Below are positions 11,516-22,015 of a stretch of 64,000 nucleotides of DNA, piece after piece. Source of the stretch: Mixophyes australis. Its lineage: Eukaryota > Chordata > Amphibia > Anura > Limnodynastidae. The stretch spans positions 331,251,694-331,315,693 of the forward strand of contig JAVHZZ010000003.1 in assembly GCA_036250195.1 (NCBI GenBank). The letters run 5' to 3'. How positions within the stretch are numbered: position 1 is the first letter of the stretch; each line of letters starts with the position of its first letter. Below the pieces are notes generated by a model. The model made no database searches, was not told where the DNA came from, and worked only from the letters and a program-made list of their open reading frames with translations. Both the position numbers and the translations under genes were made by a program.

Positions 11516-14284
11516 CATATCCCTCTTCCTTGACAACTTCGCTGCCTGGCTCCCTCACTACCTTTCCTCTGACCTTCCATCCATCATACTTGGCGACTTT
11601 AACATCCCTATTGACAACTGCTCTGACCCTGCCACCATCAAACTTCTCGCCCTCTCCACCTCACTAGGCCTCACCCAATGGACCTCTTTTCCCACCCACT
11701 CTCATGGTCACGCCTTGGACCTCGTCTTCTCTCATCTCTGTGACCTCTCTGACTTCTCTAACTCTCCCTTCCCACTCTCTGACCACCATCTCCTCTCCTT
11801 CACTCTCTCCTCTTGCCAAGCTCCCACCTCGCCTAAATCTACCTTCACTAGACGCAACCTTGATGGTATTGACCCTACTGCTTTCTCCTCCTCTCTCGAA
11901 ACTCTCCTCTCACCTCTTCCCTCCCTGACCTGCCCCAACCAGGCGTCCTCTCTCTACAACCTTTCCCTCACTACTGCCTTTGATGCTGTTGCCCCGGCCT
12001 CCTCTATCCACCAGCGCCGCCTCATTCCCTAACCCTGGCACTCCAACCTTACCCGCTTCCTCCAAAAGTGCTCTCGCACTGCTGAACGACTCTGGAGGAA
12101 ATCTCGCTCCCTGGCCGACTTCCTCCATTTTAAATTTATCCTCACCTCATTCTGCTCCGCCCTCTCCCTTGCTAAACAATCCTTCTTTAAGTCCCTCATT
12201 TCTTCTCACTCCTCCAATCCTCGCCGTCTCTTTGCCACCTTCAACTCCCTCCTCTCTCCATCCCGCCTTCCCTCTCCGCCTCTGACCTTGCCACCTTTTT
12301 CACTTCTAAAATCGAGGCCATCAGACTTAACTTCTCCTCCTCCCATGCCTCTCTTCCCGCCCTTTTCCCTCCCCCTCCCCCCAACATCTAACCCTGGTGC
12401 TCCTTCTGCCCCATCTCGGGTGAAGAAGTTCGCTCACTTATTCTATCCTCTCCACCCTCCACCTGTCCTCTCGACCCTATCCCCTCTCGCCTCCTTCATT
12501 GTCTCTCTTCCACTGCCTGCTCTTACCTCGCTCACCTCTTTAACCTTTCACTCTCCTCTGGAGTAGTCCCCTCCTCATTCAAACACGCTCTTTTCTCTCC
12601 TATCCTCAAAAAACCTAACCTTGACCCCATCTCACCTGCTAACTATCGCCCTATCTCACTTCTCCCATACACCTCCAAACTACTTGAGAGGATTGTCTAC
12701 AGCCGCCTCACCAAACACTTCTCGGACTACTCCCTCCTCGACCCTCTCCAATCAGGCTTCCACCCCCTCCACTCCACTGAAACTGCCCTGGCCAAAGTTA
12801 CCAACGATCTCTTATTAGCCAAATCCAAGGGTCACTTCTTCCTACTCATCCTCCTCGACCCCTCTGCGGCCTTCAACACCGTTGACCACCCCCTTCTGCT
12901 ACAAACTCTTCTCTCTCTTGGCCTATCTGGTTCTGTCCTCGCCTGGTTCACCTCATACCTCGCGAACCGCTCCTTCTCGGTATCCAAGTCTGGCTCCTCC
13001 TCCACCCCCTCCCCTCTCCCTGTTGGAGTCCCTCAGGGCTCTGTTCTCGGCCCTCTTCTTTTTTCGCTCTATACCTCCTCCCTTGGTGCTCTCATCTCCT
13101 CCTTCGTTCTTCAGTATCACCTTTACGCTGACGACATCCAACTCTACATCTCCTCGCCCGATCTCTCCCCCTCCCTTCTCTCTAGTGTTTCCGACTGCCT
13201 CTCGGCCATCTCCTCCTGGATGTCCTCACGCTTTCTTAAAATTAACATCTCTAAAACTGAAATAATTGTCTTTCCTCCCCCCAGGCTCCCCTTCCACCAT
13301 GACCTCTCTATCACTGTCAACAACACCTCCATCTCCTCTGTCACCCAACTTCGCTGCCTGGGCGTTATCTTCGACTCCTCTCTCTCCTTTACCCCCCACA
13401 TTCAATCCCTTGCCCAAGCCTGTCGCTTTCAACTTCGCAACATTGCCCGCATCCGGCCTTTTCTCTCTCAGGATGCCACCAAATCTATCATCCACGCTCT
13501 CATTATCTCACGCCTCGACTACTGCAACCTCCTCCTCACCGGCCTCCCCCTCTCCCGCCTCGCCCCCCTCCGCTCTATTCTGAATGCGGCTGCCAGACTC
13601 ATCTTCCTCTCTCGCCGCTCCTCCTCCACTTCCCCTCTCTGCCTTGCCCTACACTGGCTCCCCATCCCCTACAGAATCATCTTCAAACTCCTGACCACCA
13701 CATACAAGGCACTCTCCCAGTCTACTGCCCCCTACATCTCCAACCTCCTCTCCATTCACACTCCTGCCCGCTCCCTGCGCTCGGCCAATGACCGTCGCCT
13801 CTCCTCCTCTCTGATTACCTCTTCCCACTCCAGAATCAAAAGATTTCTCCCGGGCAGCCAACCTTCACTGGAATGACCTCCCTCGCTCCGTCCGTCTCTC
13901 TCCCACTCTAAGCTCCTTCAAACGGGCACTAAAAACCCACCTGTTCCTCAAAGCCTACCACCCTTCCACCTAACCCACTCTCCCCTCCCTCCCTCCTCCC
14001 GTCCCCTCTTCTCTCCTTTACATCAACTGGCCCCTTTTGTACCTGAGTTTTGTTCACCCTCCCTTAGGATGTAAACTCATTTGAGCAGGGCCCTCTTCCC
14101 TCCTGTGTCCTTACCTACTCTTCTGCTCCGTCTTTTCTGCATTAGCCTGCTTGGAGCTCCTGAATTGTTGGTATTTTTGTTTACTGCTCAGTAATGTTTT
14201 ACCCTGTACTGTCTATCGTCTGTGCATTGTACGGCGCTGCGGAACTCTTGTGGCGCCTAACAAATAAAGGATAATAATAATAAT
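11516..14284 (+). mobile_element. 5'-truncated L2-type LINE with ATA tail
   Basis: It reads as endonuclease C-terminal part (LGDFNIPID near 11,597, then LDLVFSHLCD and SDHHLLSF), connector ([12 protein letters not shown]), RT, and a C-terminal block ending near 13,970. A 3' untranslated region follows with CGGCGCTGCGGAA and AAATAAAGG, then an ATAATAATA microsatellite tail at 14269-14284. That tail type is characteristic of CR1/L2-group LINEs, which end in short repeats rather than poly(A). The plus strand is strikingly pyrimidine-rich. The 5' boundary is approximate. Confidence 0.85.
12400..13876 (+). pseudogene. L2-type LINE reverse transcriptase, mostly open
   Basis: One frame stays open for about 490 codons from near 12,400 to the stop at 13,876. 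It holds [12 protein letters not shown] (RT fingers), [13 protein letters not shown] (palm, first catalytic Asp kept; the usual AAFDTVDH reads AAFNTVDH), [16 protein letters not shown] and YADDIQLY at 13124-13147. The L2 thumb/C-terminal block follows ([35 protein letters not shown]). After 13,876 the family's usual ending ([17 protein letters not shown]) continues in another frame, so a single frameshift truncates the protein. Upstream, the endonuclease pieces lie in broken frames. This copy cannot be autonomous, but decay is limited compared with the two L1 copies in the window. Confidence 0.8.
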
Positions 14285-15858
14285 ATCTTGCAACTCAGAA
14301 GAAATATGCCAATGCAACATTTTTAGGACATAGATTGTCAATGAGCATTACGAAATGAAGTTTGGGAGCTGGTGAAGCAGGGAAGATTGCATTATTGTAG
14401 AAAATTTTTGATTTTCTGTTCAGGTTACTGAGCGTCTCCATTTTTGACAGGAGATTGAATAGTGTTAATAGTTTTAGAAATGGTTTGCTATTTGTTTGCG
14501 TCATATATTCATGTTCCATCTGCACACTTGAGTGGCATAGTTCTATTTTGTGTATATTTATCATTCAACTTCTGAGCAAGAAGGGAATCCGCCCTATCTC
14601 CCTCTTTATAATACTTCTTCTGAAGCCAGGGGAAGATTTTAGCCACATTCTTAGAAAGTATTTAGTTTGGTTTTAGAGGACTTGGTGTTCAGTGGTGGAG
14701 ATACAAATTAACCACACCCCTTAGGGATGGATTCAATTGTAACATGACACATGTCTTTAAAATATTCCTTTTAATGAGGTGTATCTGGCTCCCTGATAGG
14801 TCTGGTGCAAGATTCCAAGTTGACGATGGTCGTGTCTTTGCACCAGACGTATCTATATATGCTATATTTAAAATTTCACACATATTCAGTAGAAGAATAC
14901 TGTACAGTCGCATATTTGCTTGAATGTAAAATTCACACTTTTACATTTAATTCTAATTCGGGTTCAGTGTGCTTGTCATTCACTATAAGCAAACTTTTTT
15001 TTATATAATATAATTTAAATAAACTGTATTTAAAGAATGATGTGTAAAGACATTTCAATTTCAATTCATATGCCAGATGTATTTTCAATTGACAATTACA
15101 CAATACACTTTTATGTAATCCCTCCATGTGGGTTTATTTCCATCTCAGAGATCTTTTTCTTTGATTTTCTTGTTGTGCTTGGTCTATCTTATTAAAAATA
15201 TACTCAAAGTTAATAATTCTAAATCGTTCTGCGATCTCTTGGTGCAGAAGCATTTAAGGAAATAACACTAGTGAATATCAAAATTTATTTTGTGTTCTTG
15301 AATAATGTAATAAATATATGGATAAACAGGTCCAATGACGTTGTCTTAGAAGTTACCAAACATTCTTACAAATTTTCTTTTGATGCAGTATTTGTACTTA
15401 TTATAGAAATAAAGGTAGAGTAGCACATTTGGAGCATAATTTTGAGGCATTGCCTATCCACATCCCTTGCATACTTCCTTGCTTTTTGGTGTTACTGGAT
15501 TATGCTTGATCAGGAGTATACTGTAGTACATGCCAGTAAGTGTTACAAAGGGTAGTTTTAGCATGACATTTATAATCATTTTACTATTAAAGAAATATGC
15601 GTGACAGCAGAAACAAGTGTGTGGGGGAAGCACCATTTTTTTCATTGGTACTGGGAGTAATATATATTGTTATAAGTTTGGGACAATGCTTCCCACAATA
15701 GTATATGTAATATTTTTGGCTTTTTTTCAAAATATCATTAGTCTAGGACAGGTCATATGCAGAGGTGGTAAATGCAGTCTGCAGTAAAGGAGGAAGTGTA
15801 GAAGTGCAATACATGATCATTGCTGTCCATGCCTTAAGCACCATTATTGGACATAAGG
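14285..15858. other. Unassigned intergenic DNA
   Basis: AT-rich with no gene or repeat that I can support. Open frames here are short and lack motifs. Confidence 0.5.
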
Positions 15859-16315
15859 CTATATTATATACCAGTTAACCCGTGCATGATACTCATGCAT
15901 TCTAGTCAAATCAAGCTACTTAAGGTGTTAAAAAGGTTCTTGTCATGCCTTTGGGTCATAGCCCAGGCCTCAACCACCAACCACTCCCCACTGTCACCCC
16001 CGGCAACCACCAACCACTCCCCACTGTCACCCCCGGCAACAACCAACCACTCCCAACTGTCACTTCTCCTTCAAGAAATATATATATATTTTTTTTAAAT
16101 CTTTATAAACACTTTTAACAATTAACAAATTAAATTAACAAATTAAAAACATCTTAGTATACCAAATTTCAGCCCTTTCTGAATTTTTTTTCCACACACA
16201 CTAAGAATTTAGTAGGTCAGTGTATAACTCCGCCCAGCAGGTGGCGCTGCAGCTTGGTTTTATTTTTTCCACACACAGACAGACTAACACACGCCACTAG
16301 ACATTTATATTATAG
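15859..16315. repeat. Unclassified repeat with internal 33-bp tandem units
   Basis: The ends are loosely complementary (CTATATTATATA at 15859, TATATTATAG at 16306-16315). Inside, a 33-bp unit beginning CAACCACCAACC repeats almost three times from 15971 to about 16068, and a GGTGGCGCTGCAG block sits near 16242. It looks like a non-autonomous transposon. The family cannot be decided by eye. Confidence 0.4.
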
Positions 16316-16494
16316 ATTTTTGTTTGCCCTCTCATATTCCCCTGATGAGGTCCGCTGGAGGCTATGCAAAACTTTTTTAAGCCCGCTTCAATCACACATT
16401 TTATTAAAAAATTATACATTTATGTCAAGATACTCTTTCATTTTGCAGTTGTGGTGCACTGTCTATATTTTGTTTTATCTAATAGCATGTTAAC

Positions 16495-16510
16495 TGCTTA
16501 ATGCTAATGT
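16495..16510. repeat. Target site duplication, left copy
   Basis: TGCTTAATGCTAATGT here is repeated exactly at 23894-23909, on the other side of the Penelope-like element. Confidence 0.9.
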
Positions 16511-18030
16511 CAAAACAAATACACATAAACGGGGCGCTAGTTACCCTATAAAAATCGATCAAGATGCAGCTATCTAAACGGGATCTGGACCCGTCAAGGT
16601 ATAAAAACTAATGCAATAAAGTAAGATAGCGCAAAACTCAGATCGATATAAAATTTATTACAAATGCATGTGTATCAAAACATAATAAACATTTACTACA
16701 CTATAATCTGGTTAAATGATTACAATGTTGGAGGAGACCTGACAGTCATGGGACTAAATCAGTGGCATAGTATCGTTATATATGTCATAGTGAAAATATA
16801 AATAGTCCACTAGAGCAGTAACACTTAAGGTATGTAAAATGTGTCACATATAAACAAAAGACCTAGTTCAAAGAGCTTTCAGACACTGATAGATGTCCTG
16901 AATACCATGGAGATAAGCTGCTGGGAATATGATGTAATAGTGATTATCACTATGCAGATAGTTAAAGATCTCATCAAAGAGAGTCTAGTACACAAGTAAC
17001 AGCATGCAGTGAACAAAAACGATGAACAGGTAATTCCAATTGATAAAACGTGCTTAAATAGTCTCCAATTAGAACATTGATTGGAGTGTGAATTCAGAGG
17101 AATTGCAGAGGGCCTCCGTTAAGAGATCCGTCTCATTAAGTTTCCAGACTGGTTTGAATGTGCACCTCTATACAATAAATCTCCTCAAAATATCATATGA
17201 CAACAATCAAGTCCAAGCCGGTATGAGGATATAGCACGCTGCAAGTCGGGCTCAGCGTCCTCCAGCCGTAGTTTCATTCGTATTAGCATCCATTGAAATA
17301 GATAGTGAAAAGTGGTGAATAATCACATTGAGTTCAGTGTCCTCTGCCTGCAGATCAAACCATGTCGGCATCCGTTTTTCAAAAGAGGTGCAAAGATCGA
17401 TATGTAGTTAACAAGCAGAATGAGCTCAGTCCGACCCCGGGGTGTGGGAAAGAGAGTAGTATGTTTCTGCCACGTCTCTAGGTCTCTAAGTCTCCAGGTC
17501 TCCGATGGATAGGTGCACTTTGCCTGACGCGTTTCTCGGCACTGACTTGCCGTTTCCTCAGAGGCAATGATAAAACAGCCACCTGCAAGGGGGCTGTCAT
17601 ATACCCATCATAATCAGTCACGTGACCGGAACTATCCAATATGGAACAGAGTGTGCGTGTAACTCTGATTGAGCCAATATAATCCTACATGTCATTAATT
17701 CAAAAGTAAAATTAAACATTCCTACATTGTAAGCTACTGCATGACATTGAAATTTTTAAAAGAAAAGAAGGGGGAAGGAGAAGGGAGGGATACCAGGCTT
17801 AAAAATTTGCAGACCAATTGAATAATTGGTCCACAACATAAAAATAATGTATTTACACATATATCAAAGCTTATCCTACTTGAATATCCATAGTTACAAG
17901 TAATAATAATACTATGAGCCTAGTACAGATTTTCCTTAAAATGGATATGGATTAATATGGCCTGATACATGAACTTGGACACTTCAAAATATAAAGCAAA
18001 AAACTATTGGATAGCATATTTGTCGGGCAT
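16511..18030 (-). repeat. Penelope-like terminal repeat (3' copy)
   Basis: About 1.52 kb, repeated in direct orientation at an offset of 5,507 bp (22018-23537). It follows ORF2 on the coding strand and carries a hammerhead-like motif at 17520-17567. I noticed no mismatch between the copies. Confidence 0.93.
17520..17567 (-). ncRNA. Hammerhead-ribozyme-like motif (3' repeat copy)
   Basis: On the minus strand the order is TTGCCT (stem I 5' side), CTGAGGA (core CUGANGA), a CGGCA/TGCCG hairpin (stem II), GAAA, a very short CGCG stem III, TC, then AGGCAA, which pairs perfectly with TTGCCT. This is the type I hammerhead layout. Penelope-like elements are known to carry hammerheads in their terminal repeats. 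The stem II base next to the core is A-A rather than a G-C pair, so activity is uncertain. Confidence 0.7.
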
Positions 18031-18171
18031 CTTGGGTATATGTAGAAAACAGCCCTCACTAATTGGTATAATCACCAAACTAAAATATGGAAAAAGTTAC
18101 ATGCATTACTACTAAGTTGGTATCTATAAATGTATTAAAAAAAGGGTTGAACATTCTTGGAAATTGGAGCC

Positions 18172-18175
<4 letters not shown>

Positions 18176-18210
<35 letters not shown>
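18176..18210 (-). repeat. Poly(A) run on the coding strand of the Penelope-like element
   Basis: About 34 T on the plus strand between the ORF2 stop and the 3' terminal repeat. It is part of the 3' untranslated region. Confidence 0.85.
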
Positions 18211-18217
<7 letters not shown>

Positions 18218-18393
18218 TAACTAGCATCTATAAAATAGAATCCGGAATAAAGAGTAAAGAACAATGAAAAATAATAAATACAAAAATCAAATCAGCCTTT
18301 TGGAAACCACAAAAATAGTGTCAACATAGGACTCAAGAAGCCTCAACTATCTAAAAAACCCAACGATGTAAAGAGCGAACATAAGTAGTATAT

Positions 18394-21048
18394 TCAAACG
18401 TTATTAAGCTCTATACTGTCGTTCAGGCCATGCGGAGACATGGTATCGAGTTTGAAAATCCAAAATGCTTCACGTTTACACAACAGGTTGAACCTATTGC
18501 CTCCTCTCTTGGTTTTCTCGATGTGTTCTATTGCTCTTATTTTCAGTCCTGATAAATTACTATTTTGACAAACATTGATATGTGAAGATAGACTATGTGT
18601 TCTGATTTTATTGATTATGTTGCGTCTATGTTCCAGGAAGCGTGTGGCTAGTGTTCTAGTAGTCCGTCCTACATATTGGACTCCGCAGGAGCAGTTGATA
18701 AGATAGATTACAAAAGTAGATTGGCAATCCATAACTTTCTTGATAGAGAAACTTTCACCTGTTCTAAATGATGAAAAGTTGCACACTTTATGATCTGTGT
18801 AACTACATGTGATACATCTGAGTTTCCCACACTTATAGAACCCATTCGATCTACTGAGCCATCTAGTCGCCGGTTCAATAGACTTCGGAACATGATTGAT
18901 TTTGTCAAAATGTTTAAATAGACTCGGAGCTAATGTTTCTTTGAGGTTTCTAGATCTTTTAAAAACCACCATATTATTGGTCTTGATGTCATTACTTATA
19001 AAGTTATCCAATCTTAACAAAGAAACATTTTTATTAATGGCTCTTTTTATCTCACGTGCTGCACAGTTATACTGTGTAACGAATGTAAAGGTTCTAGAGT
19101 CATGTTGCATATCTTTTTTCTTGTTTGATTGAACCAGTAGCTCAGATCTATCAATTTTGTCCACATCTAAAAGCGCGTTATCCAAGATGGAATCAGGATA
19201 TCCCTGTTCCTGGAATGCTGTGTATAATTTTTTAGAGTGGGTTATGAACTCCTCAGGTTGTGAACAGTTTCTTTTGATACGTAAAAACTGTCCCTTGGGA
19301 ATGTTGTCTCTCCAAGGTTTGTAATGATTACTCTTATAGTGAAGAAAATTAAAAGCATCTATATCTTTGGAATAATTAGTGGTTGTTATTTGATTGTCAA
19401 CAATCTTAACTGTAATATCTAAAAAATTAATCGTTGTAGGGTGAAAACATGTGGTGAAACGAAGCCCAAAGGTATTAGAATTTAGATGGTCAAAAAATAG
19501 GTGCATGGTGGGGAGATCCCCATCCCAAATGAAAAAGAGGTCATCTATGTAACGGCCATAGAGGACCAGGTTCGCCGCGAAAGCAGAATCCCATATGTAC
19601 CGTTCCTCAAAAAGCCCCATATAGAGATTCGCATAACTCGGTGCGAACCTAGTCCCCATGGCCGTCCCTCTAATCTGCAAATAATATTTCGAATCAAACA
19701 AGAAATAATTATGATTCAAAATAAATTCAATGGAGAGCAATAGAAACTCTGAAAGTCTATCGTCAGAATTTTCATGTTTATTCAAGAAATATTTTACGGC
19801 CTCAAGGCCCAGATCGTGGGGTATATTAGAATAGAGGGCTTCAACATCACAGGTGATGAGATAAAAAGAGGGTTTCCAATTAATGCTGCAGATCAAACGT
19901 AGAAAGGTGGTGGTATCCTTAATATGGGATTTAAGTGCTATTACAAATGGTTGAAGATGAGTATCTACAAAAAATGACAAATTGCTAGTCAGTGCACCTA
20001 CACCGGAGATGATGGGTCTCCCCGGTGGGGACACAAGCGACTTATGAATTTTTGGTAAATGGTAGTATGTTGGTATAATTGGATGTTTTGAAAATAGAAA
20101 CCAATATGTTTCTTTGGAAATGATACTAGAAGTAAGTGCTTGGTCAAGTAAATTATGAAGTTTCTCCTGGAACAACAGGGTAGGATCATAGGACAATAGG
20201 ACATAAAAACGATCATTGTTCAGCTGTCTCATTGCTTCCACGTGATAATCTGCAACATCCTGTATCACTGTGCCTCCACCCTTATCCGCCGGTTTAACTA
20301 TTATGGTATTGTCTTCCATCAGATTTTTAATGGCTAATCGTTCTTGAGGAGTCAGATTATCCCTAAATGGTTTGTGTGAGGTTGATTCGCAGATATGTTG
20401 AAAGTCTTCCATAGTACTTTTGAAAAAACTCTCAATGAAAGGACCCCTATATTGCAGGGGATAAAAGTCAGAAGGATTTTTGAACTTGTGGACAGATGTA
20501 GAAGTATTAATATTGAATAGTTCAATCTCGGAATTGGAATCAGAATTCCAATTATCCCGTTGCAATGATTCCAACTCGGATAAGGCTATATTGTCACCAT
20601 CGTCCAAAACAATAGGAAGTAAATCGGTTTTCGCTTTTTTGATGGCCTTAATAGCGAAATAGCGTTTCCTACTTAGGGCTCTAGTGAATCTGTTCAGATC
20701 CACAAAAAGATTGAACAAATTAGGTTTAACTGTGGGTGCAAACTTAAGACCTTTTTGTAGCAACGATAAGTCAGCTTGTGTTAGTTGCTTAGAGGAGAGG
20801 TTAAATATACCCTTGCCACTTAATAACGACGTACGTTTTTTGTGTGTTTTAGTTGCACCTCCTCTAGAGCCTCGTATTCTTCCTCTCTTGTTCTTTTGAG
20901 AGTAGGTGAATTTAACTCTTCTGCTCTTAATACATGTGGATTGGGAGGGTGACCCTTCCCTAAAAAAGACACAGAGGAGGAGGGAGGAGGAAAGGATCCT
21001 ATAGAAACAGCGGTAGTTTGTGAGGCCATAGTGGTAACTGAACCACAC
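18394..21048 (-). CDS. Penelope-like reverse transcriptase with GIY-YIG endonuclease (ORF2)
   Basis: This is an uninterrupted 884-codon frame. Conserved sequence starts near residue 80 (GIFNLS). Motifs seen: KPADKGGG at 252-259, LPKIHK near 331, DVEALYSNIP at 401-410 (RT motif A, Asp401), GTAMGTRFAPSYANLYM at 461-477 (motif B), YIDDLFFIW at 500-508 (motif C, Asp502/503) and NFLDITV near 541. A Cys/His cluster follows (C740, C745, C748, H753). The GIY-YIG nuclease runs from about 780 to 876 (VIYLI..CGVQYVGRT, R803, H807, E860 in REAFWIFKL, N876). The protein should nick DNA and reverse-transcribe element RNA. The first ATG lies inside ORF1 in another frame, and the N-terminal 70 residues do not look conserved. 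Translation probably enters this frame by -1 shifting at 20835-20841 rather than at that ATG. Confidence 0.93.
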   Translation of the reverse strand: MWFSYHYGLTNYRCFYRILSSSLLLCVFFREGSPSQSTCIKSRRVKFTYSQKNKRGRIRGSRGGATKTHKKRTSLLSGKGIFNLSSKQLTQADLSLLQKGLKFAPTVKPNLFNLFVDLNRFTRALSRKRYFAIKAIKKAKTDLLPIVLDDGDNIALSELESLQRDNWNSDSNSEIELFNINTSTSVHKFKNPSDFYPLQYRGPFIESFFKSTMEDFQHICESTSHKPFRDNLTPQERLAIKNLMEDNTIIVKPADKGGGTVIQDVADYHVEAMRQLNNDRFYVLLSYDPTLLFQEKLHNLLDQALTSSIISKETYWFLFSKHPIIPTYYHLPKIHKSLVSPPGRPIISGVGALTSNLSFFVDTHLQPFVIALKSHIKDTTTFLRLICSINWKPSFYLITCDVEALYSNIPHDLGLEAVKYFLNKHENSDDRLSEFLLLSIEFILNHNYFLFDSKYYLQIRGTAMGTRFAPSYANLYMGLFEERYIWDSAFAANLVLYGRYIDDLFFIWDGDLPTMHLFFDHLNSNTFGLRFTTCFHPTTINFLDITVKIVDNQITTTNYSKDIDAFNFLHYKSNHYKPWRDNIPKGQFLRIKRNCSQPEEFITHSKKLYTAFQEQGYPDSILDNALLDVDKIDRSELLVQSNKKKDMQHDSRTFTFVTQYNCAAREIKRAINKNVSLLRLDNFISNDIKTNNMVVFKRSRNLKETLAPSLFKHFDKINHVPKSIEPATRWLSRSNGFYKCGKLRCITCSYTDHKVCNFSSFRTGESFSIKKVMDCQSTFVIYLINCSCGVQYVGRTTRTLATRFLEHRRNIINKIRTHSLSSHINVCQNSNLSGLKIRAIEHIEKTKRGGNRFNLLCKREAFWIFKLDTMSPHGLNDSIELNNV

Positions 21049-21914
21049 GGGTCCTCTGTGGGTTGACTGTTATGTGAAGTACTGTTGATGGTGCCTGATG
21101 TGATACTGGCACGGTTCTCTGACAAAGAGGTATTCATTTTGCTGTTCCTTTGTAGAAACTCTGAGGCGGAGGTATGTAAGCGCGTATTGGAACCGTAATT
21201 GTACTGTTCCCTGACAGAACCCTTTCTCTGTAATTGTCCGGACCGAGTCGATCTATTAGGACTTATGTCCCGTGGTCCGTATATGTCCCCAGAAGTTGAT
21301 TTGTGGGATTTAGTAACAAAATTAGGATAATCAACTTTAGATCTACTCCTACTTCTAGGGTGTCTGCCAGAGGGTCTGTTGTAAGACCTAGTTCTCTCCA
21401 TATCATAATCCTCACAATCTCTCCTGAATTTAGCTTCCTTACGTGATATCAAGGATCGTTCAGATTCAACCATACGTCTATTGATCTTTAGATCTCTTTC
21501 TTTGAAACTTTCATGATTCTCAAAAGGTTTCAAGGATTCCTGAATCTTTTCAATTTCTTTTTGCGTGTTATCTATTTTACAATTTCTATACTTAATTAAC
21601 AGTTTCATCAAACTCATCGAACAGTTACCTAAAATAGTATTCCATTCATTGGTAAAGCAGTTGTCATCCTGAAAAGAGGCAGTTTTAAATATACGCAAAC
21701 CTCTTGGGATGATGTTGTTATCTACATACTTCTGGAGGGAGATTTGATCCCACCAGTGTCTGGTTTCTATTAGGCATAAAGTTTCAAGCTTATTGAAAAG
21801 ACGATACATATCTACATCATTATTGTAGGCAATTTTGGGAGGTGAAGGAATCACACGTGTGAGGTAACCCTGCCTCCTCTCCAGCCTGTTATGAACACAT
21901 TGAAGTGGTGCCAT
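20820..21914 (-). CDS. Penelope-like element ORF1, function unknown
   Basis: This 364-codon frame starts just downstream of the 5' terminal repeat and overlaps the RT frame by 229 bp. The N-terminal part (about 30-110) is hydrophilic with a WWDQISLQKYV motif. Residues 110-175 are Lys/Glu-rich and likely coiled-coil. A basic Ser/Arg-rich stretch follows near 180-195 (RHPRSRSRSK), then a Ser/Thr/Asn/Pro-rich linker. This composition suggests an RNA-binding, self-associating chaperone-like protein, by analogy with other retroelement ORF1 products; I recognise no catalytic domain. The frame lies +1 of the RT, with a slippery heptamer five codons before its stop, so ORF1 is probably made both alone and as the N-terminal part of a fusion of about 1,170 residues. 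Confidence 0.82.
   Translation of the reverse strand: MAPLQCVHNRLERRQGYLTRVIPSPPKIAYNNDVDMYRLFNKLETLCLIETRHWWDQISLQKYVDNNIIPRGLRIFKTASFQDDNCFTNEWNTILGNCSMSLMKLLIKYRNCKIDNTQKEIEKIQESLKPFENHESFKERDLKINRRMVESERSLISRKEAKFRRDCEDYDMERTRSYNRPSGRHPRSRSRSKVDYPNFVTKSHKSTSGDIYGPRDISPNRSTRSGQLQRKGSVREQYNYGSNTRLHTSASEFLQRNSKMNTSLSENRASITSGTINSTSHNSQPTEDPCGSVTTMASQTTAVSIGSFPPPSSSVSFLGKGHPPNPHVLRAEELNSPTLKRTREEEYEALEEVQLKHTKNVRRY
20835..20841 (-). promoter_or_regulatory. Probable -1 ribosomal frameshift site (A AAA AAC)
   Basis: On the coding strand the heptamer AAAAAAC is read in ORF1 as ACA AAA AAC, so its first base is the third base of a codon. This is the register needed for tandem -1 slippage. A -1 shift here enters the RT frame directly, upstream of its conserved start (GKGIFNLSS). 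The ORF1 stop follows five codons later. I did not identify a downstream pseudoknot with confidence. Confidence 0.7.
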
Positions 21915-22015
21915 AGTGATGTCGCTGAGGGAAAATAAACCCCCTTATAAAGCTCCAATATCCAAAGAATGAAATAAGCTGCCCCCAATGCAGCCAGAAA
22001 AAAAGAATTTACAAT

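Noticed and set aside
18896..20899. Plus-strand open frames opposite the Penelope RT
   Set aside because: Shadows of the well-supported minus-strand RT frame; none has domain text.
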